This document shows positions 12,286-23,468 of a stretch of DNA of 64,000 bases, piece by piece. The position numbers were made by a program, and so were the translations under genes. Source of the stretch: Lingula anatina (Eukaryota > Brachiopoda > Lingulata > Lingulida > Lingulidae); the NCBI RefSeq assembly GCF_001039355.2, contig NW_019775637.1, positions 127,507 to 191,506 on the forward strand, written 5' to 3'. Position 1 is the first letter of the stretch. Every line of letters starts with the position of its first letter. The notes under the pieces are model-generated. The model was given only the letters and a program-made list of their open reading frames with translations. It did not search any database and was not told the origin of the DNA.

Positions 12286-14350
12286 CAGATATACAGACAG
12301 ACAGACAGATAACAGGACTATACATGAATAAACACTAAAAAGATAAATTAAGGGTAAAATTTGTTAATTTAAAATATGTACCAACTACGACACTGTAGCC
12401 TCTTACCCGTGAGTTTCAGATTTAAACCCAGCTCATTTATGACCTTCAAGTCTCTGCTCACCAGTTCATAAACGGGATCTATCAGCACCGCCTCCTTGGA
12501 GTTAGCATCAGCTATCAGGTAGGAGTACGTGAAGCTGGTGTGGTCAAACAACTGGAAATAACAGGATTAAAATGTGTTGTCACAACTAACACAATGGCAG
12601 TGTATGAAGCTGTCATGGACGAACAACGGAGCTAGCGATAGGATTTCCTGTGTGCTGTCACAATTAAGGCAGACGTATGCTCTTAATGTGATACCTCTGG
12701 AAAAATGCATTAGAATAGAAAAGTGTACTCACATTTAACACACTATTACTCTGTGAAGCTAAAGCCAAGGATCTGGCACAGTCAAGACTGCAATATGTCA
12801 CTACCACATCTAACGCAATGTTACTGTGGAACACTGCCAAGGTCTAATATGATAGCTTTAAAATGTACTTTCACGTATACAACCCTAGCTAATATTTAAA
12901 ATAAATGCACTTGAAGCACTGCAGTACTATAATGCCATCAATGAGGTATGTCCTGAAAGATGCATTTTGAGAATCTTGCTCAATCATTAATGATTTGCTT
13001 TTTGCAAATGTGATCCAGAATTAATAGAGGAAAGGTTTTGGCTCTACTAACCAAGGTATGTACCCCCCCCCCCCCCCCCCTCCCACCAGGCATACGTGAT
13101 ACCAATGTCACCTTCAATGACACTAATTCATCAAGTTTAAAGAGACTTACCAATTTAAATTGTTTCTCATGCTGTAAGTGCCTTTTAATAGGTATGTAAA
13201 TCAAACATTTAACCCTGGACGTACTTATAAAATTTACGTGTAAGCTGGTTGGTATAATAACCTGGAATAAATTCCTCAGTGAATATAAATACTTACTAGT
13301 AGTATACTATGGAGGTGACTTCGTGAATTGCCATATTTGTATTCAAGAGATGATAATGTATTCACTTTTTTCAATTACGTTAAATAAAAGTCAAGGACTA
13401 GTTCTTATCAGCTCTATCCTGTTTTTGATACCATTTTTGTATTCAAGATATGATAATGTATACAATTAAAAACCTGTTTGACGGTTTCTTTAGCCCAAGC
13501 TCTATATTTATCAGGTAAACCCTGGAAATACTGGTGTATAGATGTATGATTCAAAACTTTTTTTTTCAAATACATTTCATCAGCTGTGTTATGTTATAAG
13601 AATAAAGAAGTTTTTTCTTCAGTCAACACCTAAATATTGAAATATCGAAGGTAAACAATTCCATCATTAAGCTGTTGATTGAAGAAAAATTCTGTTAACA
13701 GACACTGTATTACTTGATGCTGAAGGAAAATGCAGATGATTCAGAAGTAGACATGTCGTGACTACGGATCAGATGCAAGGTGGCAAAACACTTCGAAAGA
13801 GTTTTGGAAGAGTAGAAAGCAAAACTATGAAAAAGATTAAAAAATTCTTGTCTGGATTTCATAAACTAGTGTTCCTTAGAATAAAACAAAATCTCTAAAA
13901 TCCCATGTTTTTGTTCTTAATTAATATATTGTAATAAAAAGCCTGCTTATCTCATTGTGTTAATTTGTGTATTTTTTAAAATTATAATTGGGCCAGTGAG
14001 TTTTGTTTCGATTGGGCCAGTAGATTCACAGACCCTAGTGGCCCAGATGGCCTGTAAGTTGAAAAGCATTTAACACAGATTACAATCGATTACATGTAAT
14101 TTAATATGGGGCCATTTCAAAGCAAACGTCAAAACTTGACAGCAACCGTTAAGAAGAAATATACCTGTCTAAAAATGAACCCCTTCGGACCCGCCGCTGC
14201 AGCACACATACATCTTGCCTGCAAGAGTGTCTGGTTGAGAGAAACGCCGGCAGCGGGGCCGGTAGAGACCTTGCCGAGCGCCTGTGGCACGGCGAAAGAA
14301 CTTCTCACGAGCCTTCCCGCAACCCTCGTCAGTGTGTTTAAGGCCGGCAT
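9629..14350 (-). CDS. ETHE1: Persulfide dioxygenase ETHE1, mitochondrial
   Basis: Metallo-beta-lactamase-fold iron enzyme that oxidises glutathione persulfide to sulfite and glutathione in mitochondrial sulfide catabolism. Seven exons in gene order: 14165-14350, 12407-12551, 11631-11816, 11211-11303, 10726-10815, 10058-10174, 9629-9669; 858 bp, 285 residues, phases consistent. Exon 1 gives a basic, Ser/Ala-rich N terminus without acidic residues ([18 protein letters not shown]), fitting a mitochondrial presequence, and makes the protein about 30 residues longer than human ETHE1. The metal motif THMHADH is in exon 3, followed by [27 protein letters not shown] in exon 4 and [10 protein letters not shown] in exon 5. 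The C terminus ([21 protein letters not shown]) is typical. The 3' part of exon 5 is tandemly repeated in the following intron. Divergent from ANAPC13. Confidence 0.95.
10380..10800 (-). repeat. Tandem array of the ETHE1 exon 5 3' end, including splice donors
   Basis: Units of about 72-74 bp, with a two-unit (about 146 bp) alternation, run from the end of true exon 5 (10726) into the intron to about 10380. Each resembles the exon: the minus strand reads like [19 protein letters not shown]. Each is joined to the next at CAG-GTATGAG, so a donor-like site recurs at about 10725, 10648, 10575, 10501 and 10431. Reading through the first junction soon gives a stop, so only the first donor is compatible with the ETHE1 frame. 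Confidence 0.88.
11358..11376. repeat. Poly(G) tract
   Basis: A run of about 18 G residues in an ETHE1 intron. Simple sequence without other content. Confidence 0.8.
12218..12312. repeat. Compound microsatellite (AAT)n (GATA)n (CAGA)n
   Basis: Uninterrupted AAT units pass into GATA and then CAGA units. Located in an ETHE1 intron between exons 12407-12551 and 11631-11816. Confidence 0.9.
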
Positions 14351-15916
14351 GCTGTCCGAGGTCAGACGCTATTTTTGTGCGCTATATCAATCCCGGCTAC
14401 TGTATCGTCCGAGGCTGCCCTTAGTGCTGCTGTCAACTTAAATGCGGAGATCCCGGGGAAAACGTGATTACAAGGGTCAGGAACACATGGCAAACGTGTT
14501 TATTTCAGACCATTATTTACCACAAGGTAGAGCTATTGTTGATTTTTTCAAGACAAGCCATAAATGGTCGCAATTTTGGCCATAAAAGGCCACAAATATT
14601 GTTTTTATCATGCATTTCAAAGGTGTTAAGATGCGCACAACATCACCGATCCCATTATGCAATCTGTATAATCTTTACGGGGCTCGTAAACTGTTATAAA
14701 GCTTATCTTTCTGCATACCATTGACCTCCTTTCGTGACTTTTCCGTGGCGGGATCACCTCTACTGCCGTAGCTGTACGTAGTCCAGGGAACAGCTGCCTC
14801 GTAGTCCGAATTCATGTACAATATTGAGGAAGCCAGAAAGAGGGTAACATATTCATCAATTCTGGCCCAGGGCACTGAACCAGGGATATAATTTTTCCAA
14901 GCAAGGTGGTTTATTTTTTAAATCTCACAACGTTTTAAACGAGATTTACTGAGGAGTGGGGAGGGGGGGGGGCTTAGTCAGGAGCGTGTTTGTTTATGAG
15001 TGGGGACCTGGCGGGGGGCAAAGTCAAGTAGACTTGGTAAAGTCCATACAACAAGTCTGAGGCAAGCTTATCTTTACTAGACAACTTCGATCACAAGTGT
15101 CCTCCCCTTATCACTGATAGCCAATATTTTGACTTCATAACACTGTACGGCGGGATCAAACGGGTATGGTTTGGATGCTTCTGGAAGTCCAGGTGCATAC
15201 ACAGCCCCCTCCCCCAAAATTCAACTTTTTAGTATTTGAATTGCAATTTTTTAATTCAGTTATATCAAGGATACTGAAAAGTCCAGTTGGCGTGTTGTTT
15301 TGAAAAAATGACCGTACTTATGGCAAAATGAACCCACAATTTCTGACTTCTGATTGAGCAATAAATAACAGTTAAAATGCACCAGAATGCAGTATTATAC
15401 ATACAGTTTTAAAAAATTTTCGACACCGTGAGAGGGGGACACACCCTCCCCCCCTCGGGGGCTTCGCTGCCTCGTTTCCACTTACTGCCCCCCCTGGCAT
15501 TTTGCTCAGGCTACGGCCCTGTTTTCAGATAAATTATTTTGACAGGTTACCCTCATTTTACCTTAGTATTGATTTTTTATCAGTTTGGAAAAGGAACTTC
15601 AAACCTGTTCAAATAGAATGAGGCTTCTGAAACTGGGAGTAAACACAAGGGTCATCCAGTTTGGTGAATTACATGTAATTAAGATCAGAGGAATATAAAA
15701 CCCAATGGATATATACACTAAATACTTCGACTGTGCTTTATTGACAATGTATTATCTCTGATTGGTCAGATGACTATATTTTTTTCAGATTTTTGTTTAC
15801 TTTTATATCAATGCAGCTAATTTATGGGTTGCTCAAGTAATAGTTTATAAACATTTTGCCAAATTGCTTAAAAACTATTTTTTTTTCCAATGTTATTTCA
15901 GAAACTCCACTCAGTC
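14351..15916. promoter_or_regulatory. Bidirectional intergenic region ETHE1 / ANAPC13
   Basis: About 1.6 kb separate the two divergent start codons. The part near 14200-14460 is richer in G+C and CpG than its surroundings, as expected for a shared housekeeping promoter. The ANAPC13 coding exon begins after an acceptor at about 15900, so at least one upstream noncoding exon is expected in this interval. Its donor was not located. A dispersed repeat occupies about 15240-15525. Confidence 0.5.
15240..15525. repeat. Dispersed repeat, copy 1 (uninterrupted)
   Basis: This segment reappears in inverse orientation at 55839-57053, where it is split by a retroelement. Shared blocks include the GGCTACGGCCCTG end, the G/C-rich block about 20-100 bp inside it, and the stretch around 15330-15400 with AACCCACAATTTCTGACTTC. 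No ORF, so probably a nonautonomous transposable element. Confidence 0.8.
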
Positions 15917-16147
15917 ATGGACAGTGTTTGTCAGAGAGATGGCCGCCTCATGGACATTGTGGATCAGAGGTGGCGTGAGGAAAACAAGCTGCCCTACGAA
16001 GACATAGCAGTACCAGAAATGGAGCTCCCCGACCCTGAACCAGATAATGGACACAGTAATGAGACTCTCCAGGAACTAGAGCAGAAATGGACTGACCTTG
16101 GTCTTAGCAGTTTACATGAACAGCAGAATACAGGAGGGCAGAGCTGA
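15917..16147 (+). CDS. ANAPC13: Anaphase-promoting complex subunit 13
   Basis: Small structural subunit of the anaphase-promoting complex/cyclosome, the ubiquitin ligase of mitosis; it helps stabilise the TPR-subunit arm. 76 residues in one coding exon, close to the 74 of the human protein. Recognisable blocks: MDS..QRDGRLMDIVDQRWR, KLPYEDIAVPEMELPDPEPD and KWTDLGLSSLHE. The ATG at 15917 is chosen because it starts exactly where family members start; the frame is open upstream only to the acceptor at 15900. The UTR after the stop contains imperfect G-rich repeats. Confidence 0.93.
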   Translation: MDSVCQRDGRLMDIVDQRWREENKLPYEDIAVPEMELPDPEPDNGHSNETLQELEQKWTDLGLSSLHEQQNTGGQS

Positions 16148-18006
16148 GACCAACAGAACTCAGGGGCCAATTGGAGGGCAGAGCTGGGGGGTGGGGGCTG
16201 AGAACTGAAAAACTCATTCAGAAATGTGACATAGCTGAAATTGCACTAAGATCTAAGGAGGGGGGAGGGGGAGGTGATAACTAAAACATATGTTAAGATA
16301 TATGGCATAGCTGAAAACTGAAATAGCCATTCAGAAATATGGCATAGCTGAGATTCCACTAGGATCCAGCATGTGTGTTAAACATTTCAGCCCACTGCTG
16401 ATGCACTCAGACCATTAAACCACATTTAAGTTGAAGAGTAAATCAGGTCAAAGGGTGACAAATTAAGTGGCGTCTACTGCATTCAGGCCTGTAGCCAGGG
16501 GGGTGGGGTGTTCAGGGAGTTCGAAAGAAACCCCTCTTTTTGCTGGGAAAAAGTCCCCTCTGGGTAAAATTTTATCTAGGTACACGAAGGTTTTATGGGA
16601 AAAGATCCACTTTTTCAGAAAAAGAACCTCCTTGAAATTGTTGGCAATGGGCCCAGTATTATTGTATTGCCACTGTGAGCCATGGTAATGTGCAGTGATA
16701 CTACAGAAATTGCAGTGTAAGATGTATAGAAACATGGAGTTGTAATTTTAATGTTCTGTCAAGATGGCTTTAGAACAAGGAAACACAAAGGAGGACCTTA
16801 CTACTTCAAGTGTTTCGTGTAACCTGAGAGTTTGAAGATCATATATACAGGAGGACATGGGGAGGGGGGTGCAAAATCGGTAAGAAACACCAGCAACGTT
16901 TCTTTTCATGTTCATATTTTTCTTCATATTTATTAATTTTGATAAAATAAAAAGTAAACAGCAGAGTAAACATATTTTGTTCTTTTATTTTTTTAACTAA
17001 AATGGTTTGTATGAAAAAATACCTTGGTTTATAATGCACTGTTTGAATGTGAATGATAAAGTCAGTAATTGTAAAATCTACAGATCATTTTCCTGGGAGC
17101 ATTTTCCTGCACAAGATAGCCTTAGCAACAAGATGAAGCATGGGTGAAAGACCTCCATACCATTCATTTCATAATTCATGAGTCTGTCTTCTACCTGATG
17201 TAACATTATATAAAATTGAATTTGTAAATAACTTAATAAATGCAGACCCCCCCCCCCAAAAAAAAAAAAAAAAAAAAAGCTGGTGCCAAGACGGATCACA
17301 TTTGCTGCTCATCTGAATGTTTTACAAGTCAGTGCCTCACTTCTGTAATGACTATGCTATCTGTCACACAAATATGTCTGGCTGGATGATTTTGTTAGTT
17401 TAGCTGACTCTTTTACATATAAGCCATCTATGTATAAATTTTCTATACATGAAAATGTATCAGTAGACCGCTTGATTGAGAAAACAGCTAGGTAAATCTT
17501 GCCTTGTGGTCAACAAAATATTCTCTTGATTGTGAAAACAACCAAGTATGCTTGCCTTGTGGTCAATCAAATATTCTCTTGACCACTTGATTGTGAAAAC
17601 GGCCAAGTATGTCTTGCCTTGTGGTCAACTAATTGTTCTCACAGCTGTTTGTACCAAACAGATGTCCTGGCATGACACAAACTGACTCTGTCCTGAGCCA
17701 CGAGTAAATGCAACACTGCTCCTAAATTCATAAGCAGAAACAAGTCAGATTTGCTCATTGAAGACTGCCATTTCAGCATGCAACATTAACCTACAGCCCC
17801 CAGGCCATATGCGTGTAAAACTGCAGCTGAGTCAGTCAAACTCAGTAGATTTGTGCAGTTTCTGGCCACTGGTTCTGCTTCTGGTTTGAGTCAGTGGATT
17901 TCTATACCCTGATCCTGATGTCCTACAGGCTAATAGGCTTCAAAGTCTTAGGCACAGACTGTTATCTCTTGGTATCACCACAAAGACCTTCACTGATTGG
18001 CTGCTG
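16148..18006. other. ANAPC13 3' UTR and convergent spacer toward CCDC15
   Basis: No gene seen. Contains imperfect repeats around a GGCATAGCTGA motif (16160-16350), a degenerate dispersed element beginning near CCTGTAGCCAGGGGG (16485-16690), a poly(C)-poly(A) tract at 17248-17278, and a short tandem repeat at 17469-17640. Confidence 0.5.
17469..17640. repeat. Three-unit tandem repeat
   Basis: Three diverged units of about 50-65 bp share CTTGATTG(A/T)GAAAAC followed by CTTGCCTTGTGGTCAA and ATTCTCTTG. Located between the converging ANAPC13 and CCDC15 genes. No coding potential. Confidence 0.8.
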
Positions 18007-21000
18007 TTATAATACCACGTCACATGACACCAGGAGCGACTGCAACGCCTTGGCATATGCTGTGAACAGAAGAAGAGACATAAACATCAAATTATGTGAC
18101 ACTTTCTCCTATTATAGAACTTAATTAAATTGAATTAAATTTAACACACAACCCTTATCACATATGCTAGACTCTGTTAAGTGTTATTTTAACACTCTAG
18201 GGCTGGGAAATTTTGTTGGAGTTACATTCAGATTCAAGGCAATTTACATATCAGTTCTAGCTTATATCAAAGAAAAAAATTCATCCCAGAAGATGACATC
18301 CCCTGCATATATTCCTGTAAGTTTTTATATAAACTGTGTCTGTAATTGTCATAAGCACTTCTCTTTGGTTATTACTAACAACAGATTTGAAAACATAATT
18401 TACTTTTATATAAAGCTGTAAGCATTTTTTGTCTTGTTTTAAGAATCCCCATTCTTTGCATAAGAGACAGTTGTAAGCACATTCAAATGAACGTATGAAC
18501 ACTACAATCAAAGGTTTCTCCTACCTTTTGGGTTTTTGTAGAACACACAGTTGTTAGCACAGGTGTCTGGGTGAGTGTCCCACACAGTCTCTCCACAGCA
18601 ACACAGTGGAGGGAGAACAATGCCACGCCTCTCTATCTTCTCCTTTATACTGCGTTTCAATGCTTCCAGGTATCTGAAAACATTTACAGAATCAAGATAA
18701 TTATTTAATCTCTCAATCCCCTAATTAAATATGAGTTTCTATGCTTTGAGTCATGATAAATGTAACATGCTCTCTGATTCTGGAGGAATTTTTTAAAATT
18801 CTTTTTAAAATAATAAAATTCTGATAAATACAATAATTCTCTGTTCAAAATAATATAAATTTGACATTCAAGAAAGACACAAAGAGGATATTTATTTATT
18901 TTATAGGCAATAATTAAACAAATTACCCAAAAGTATATGGTGTCTGTGATGAGTTTTCTAGCAATGCATTTTTAAATTATTTATATATTTATCTATAATA
19001 AAACCATCACCTGTTCATTTCTCTCTGTTTCTGTTTGTGTCTGCTGATGTGTTCCAGTGCTTCCTGGGCTTGTCTCTCCATCTCCACCTCTCTCCTGAAG
19101 GCTTCCTCTTGTGTCTCACCTGCAAATACAGTCAGTTTTAATATTTCTCACCTAAAACTTATTCTTAAAGGGAAATTTGTGTAAAGTACTGCACAAAAAC
19201 ATGAACCATTAACTGCAATTTTAAACTCTACAACATGCAATGTCATGTATTTGTATAATCCCTTCTTGTTACTGGATTCTCAGGCTCTATTACATAAGAA
19301 CACGTTTGAACTTGTATAGTATGTACCTGTGACTGGATCTTTGGGCTCTATGAGGTAGTAAGACCTATTCTCCTCTCTTCGTCGACTTTCTTCTTTCTCT
19401 TTCTTTAACCTATAAGATATAATAAACTTGAGATCTGAATCAATGGTACAAGACAAAATATTACATAGTCGGTGAGGTGACGTGTCACATCCCACAAATG
19501 TCTCTATCATAGAAAGTTTTCTTAATCATACTTGTTAACTGAAGTTAGTCTTATCAAATGAGAGAGTTGATAATTAAAATATTTCAAAGTTTGGCAATGT
19601 TTTCCCTAGTAGATATGTATGAAAGTTTTGAGATAAAGATGATGAGAACATCTCAAAACCAAACAATGCACCAGCAAGTAAAGAAATTAACAGGCATTAA
19701 AGAAAATAAGATCACTAGTTTACAGAGCCTACAAATTTAAACACATTTACAAGTGATGCTCAATACAGTATTGTTATAATAAAATGGATCAGTAGACAGA
19801 CGGCATGTTCCCCTACTTTGCTATTTTAACCCTGTGTTCTTTCCTCCTGAGATTTTCCTTCACTTGCTCCCTCTCTATGTCCATGAAGAGCCTCCTGTAC
19901 ATGGCTCTCTGTGTCACTGCTCTCTTCTTGTCCTCCTCGGACAAAACCCCGGGGTAAATATTGGGGACATTTCTGTGGATGTCGCTGCCTGAGATCTGTG
20001 TTACTGGAACAGGATATAAATATTGCTGGCTAGATATAATTTAGAATGTCTGTGCTTGATAAAGATGCACTTGATAAATTTTGTCACACAAGAACACATG
20101 CAGGCACATGCCCACACTGTAGACCTTGCTTATAACATTCTAATTTGATCCAGCTATTTCTGTCTGTTGTGTGCAAAGTCTATAACATTTTTGTAAACCA
20201 TTCTTTGTTGGTAGAAAGACCCAAGCCTTCCAGATTCTGTTTTTTTATATGCCAGTGTCCAGTTAATGTGACAGCATTAAATGTTTCAAGTCTTCTGGAT
20301 ATATACACCATGTCTATATCCCAAATAATTGACCGTCAAAACTTTTTCAACTTCACTACACTACTTACCACTTTTTCTACCTATTCTGTCTTTCCTAGTT
20401 TCTTCTGTTGGCTGTTGAAGATCAAAGCGTACCAGCTTACCACGCAGGGGGTCTGGGGACAGCGCTAAATGGAGAATACATAGAATTTAATGTGTGGATG
20501 GATAGTTTAGAATAAAAGCTGTTATTTTTTTGTACGAACCAACGGCTGTCAGCCAAATAATTTTATGGGGGTACTTTTATTCGGAATTGAAGAAATTTTG
20601 ATACATTAGTGTCCAAGGTCATTTAAAATATCATAAAACTCCCAAAAATTTCAACATTTTGTAAACCTCTGTAAGTGATGAGTCTGTTTGTAATTCTCTT
20701 AACACATGACACTTCAACAACCAGTGACTACCATAAAGCTACTGATAAATATGTTATATAAATAAGGGTAATTATGTTTTTTACTCATTTTATTATATAC
20801 CTCTATCTGGCTCTGGTATTTCCCCATACTCCACAAACTCATCCTCGTCTTCCTCTATGTCAAATACTTCAGGTGGTATAGTACTTCTTGTGGCTGGGTG
20901 CTACAATATATGTGAAAATAACAATAAAAATAATGCTTTTATATATAAAATATTATCCAACAGATACATCCCCTGATGGACTGGCATTAATTATTTGTAA

Positions 21001-22902
21001 TAAAGCCACTTAGGTTAGATTTACAAAAAAATATTACAATCACTTTGCACTTTACTTTGGAGTTCATGATCTATAGACAGATGTGTGTCTTACATTGACC
21101 TATATTTCTATTAGATACAAAATCTGCCTACAGCTTATTCAGGCAGAATCCAGAGAAAGAGCGATCCACAATCTCCAATGGCAATGTAAATGCGCCATAA
21201 GCTTGATCTAGTAACTTATATCTAAACCCCACAAAGGTAGACCCATCTCCAATGTAAACAGGCCTCACATTAGCCCTAACTTACATCCAGAGTAGAGGAC
21301 ACCTTCCACACTCCTCCAGGGAGGTCATCGGGTACAAACTGCTCCGTGATCACCTTCCTAGAGCAGAGCTGTCTCCTGGCCTGTCTGTTGTACTTGTGGA
21401 CCTGGTGGAGCTGCTCTTCAAAAGCATCTCCTCCCGCCCCTGGGGTCCTGATCACTCCACCTGTACAGGTATGCAGTGTAAGATGCATGTTATCGGTTAT
21501 CAAGTGTAGGTTGTACTCACAATATTCAACCAAAATGTTCACAATCAGTCTATAAATGCACTTTGAAGTTGATCTATATTGAGGTATAATGAACACCTAA
21601 AAGTTTATTTTTTTATGTCACTTGGCATTGTTTTATTCTTAAATTGCCACAATACCCTTGTTTGGTAAAGCACTCTTGGTGTTATATATCATCTCGACTT
21701 AAGTGATTTAAAACAGGAATCAAAAATACTACTACAATAAGTGTATCCAAATAATACAGTCACTTCCATTTTCCTCACCTTGTGTGGACAGTGCTGGCTT
21801 CATGTTAATCCTCAGGTGTCCCTCATCTCTCACAGAACACCTGTCTTTTCTGGGTGTGTGACGCTCTGCTGCAAATGTGCTCTGTTTAACAATGTCACTC
21901 TCCAGCTCCACCTGTAACAAGGAAGTACAGTAGTAGTACTAGTACTGTTACAGTAGAAATATTGATATTGTATGGTGTATATTAGTTACTGGTCAAGCTC
22001 TGGTTCTAAAAAAGCAATTCACCTTTGATTTAATAATATTTACTGCTATTTAAATAATTGGGTAATAAATTTCAGAACTATGATTTTGTGAAATGTTCTG
22101 CAAATAGACTACTTAGGTTTCCAAAACTAACTCTTTTATCTCTAAGCAAAGAAATAAATAAATTATTAAAAATAATTAAAATAATTAAAATAAAATAAAA
22201 TAATATAAAATTTAAAAATTGAAGAGAAATTTCAATCATTACAGCCACTGATGATTTCTCCAACTGTTGTTGTCTTTTCAATTTGTTCAGAGTCCGTACT
22301 CTGTTACGGACATCACTCTGGAACCTGCGTAGTCTTTCTTCCTTTTCTCGAAGTTTCCTCTCCATCCTGTGTTGTTCGACCTCTGCAGAAACCTGTTGAG
22401 ACACAATATTATTAATAAATCATTTAAATCAACAGTACCAATTTCGGGTGGGGTAAAGGGTGAGAGTGGACCCAGCAATGGAACACGTGTTTAAAATTAA
22501 ATATTTTTGTACACATAAGTCATTCAATATGACACAAGGAGATACAGGACAAGGGGAGGAAGCGTTTGCCCCAATGTAAAACCTTATTCTACCCCCTACA
22601 TACAATGGGTAAGTAAGACATTACACTGAGACAACAGTTTGTCAGTAGGGCCAAGGTGAGCTTGCAGGCTTTCATGTTAATTATTATGCATGAAGTTATG
22701 CATGAAGGCTACATCATGCACTGAATTACTAGTATCTATCAATTAAAATAATTACCACGGCTTCAGAGTGATGTCCATAATATGCTGTCTCTGGTTGAAC
22801 CCACGCTCCAACTGCCCGTATTTCTTTCGATCGTTGTCCAAATTGATTGGAATCGTGTAATTTTAAACCTTTCATGTTACTGTTTACATTCCGCTGCAAC
22901 AT
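18007..22902 (-). CDS. CCDC15: Coiled-coil domain-containing protein 15
   Basis: Centrosomal protein; the human protein is reported at the centriole inner scaffold, where it affects centriole length. Eleven exons in gene order: 22756-22902, 22243-22392, 21779-21911, 21285-21460, 20801-20900, 20381-20464, 19817-20003, 19327-19409, 19011-19119, 18525-18673, 18007-18059; 1371 bp, 456 residues, phases consistent. Near the N terminus is AVGAWVQPE, the family's short conserved motif. A charged coiled coil follows (RKLREKEERLRRFQ, residues about 60-98). The middle is acidic (DIEEDEDEFVEYGE), and another helical stretch covers exons 7-9. The best conserved part is the C terminus: LPPLCCCG, WDTHPDTCANNCVFYKNPK, then AYAKALQSLLVSCDVV in the last exon. 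It is much shorter than human CCDC15. The exon 2 donor is ambiguous (22243 or 6 bp earlier, both in frame). Head-to-head with TBRG1. Confidence 0.88.
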
Positions 22903-23468
22903 TTTGTATATTTTCAAACCGACCGCGATACGGTATATCGTAAATTAGTACTTACGTTTTACGACAACAAAAAACACTCACATCTGTATTGATGTGGATT
23001 TTATTCCGTTATATACCAATTGTCAATTAACAAACTTTAATTACAATCATTATAAGCAAACACGTAACACAATAAGATGGTTTAATTTAATGTGTCATGA
23101 TGAAGTATGCTGACCTAGTTTTGCAGCATTGGTTGGTGCTTTTCAAGGTGAAGGTGAACTATACAGAATCTGGTAATGTATTTCAGTCTATTTTGCTGTT
23201 GAAATGCACATGGTTTAAACAATGCTACACTTCCGTAATGTGCATAATCATAAGTCAGTGGTTCATTGGTGTCTTAAATAATTTAATTCCATTATTTCCG
23301 AGTGTAGAATCTATGTACCTTGAGGAAAATATCCCTTGCTTCTTTACTCGTCTCTAGTCCCTTTGCTTTGAGTGTGAGGCTTTGTTAGTCTTCCAGAAGA
23401 TACTCGCAATCATAGCCTCGGCTGTTATTTTAAAACATCGCTTTTTTACATCATTTAGATTGAAAACA
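22903..23468. promoter_or_regulatory. Shared divergent promoter region, CCDC15 / TBRG1
   Basis: Only 566 bp lie between the two start codons, which face away from each other, so the promoters must overlap or adjoin. No TATA box in an obvious position. A CpG-containing segment (22915-22960: CCGACCGCGATACGG) lies just upstream of CCDC15. The arrangement suggests coordinated transcription; this is inference. Confidence 0.55.

Noticed and set aside
16467-16735. ORFs of 73 and 90 codons downstream of ANAPC13
   Set aside because: They lie in a dispersed repeat starting near CCTGTAGCCAGGGG; no protein family recognised.
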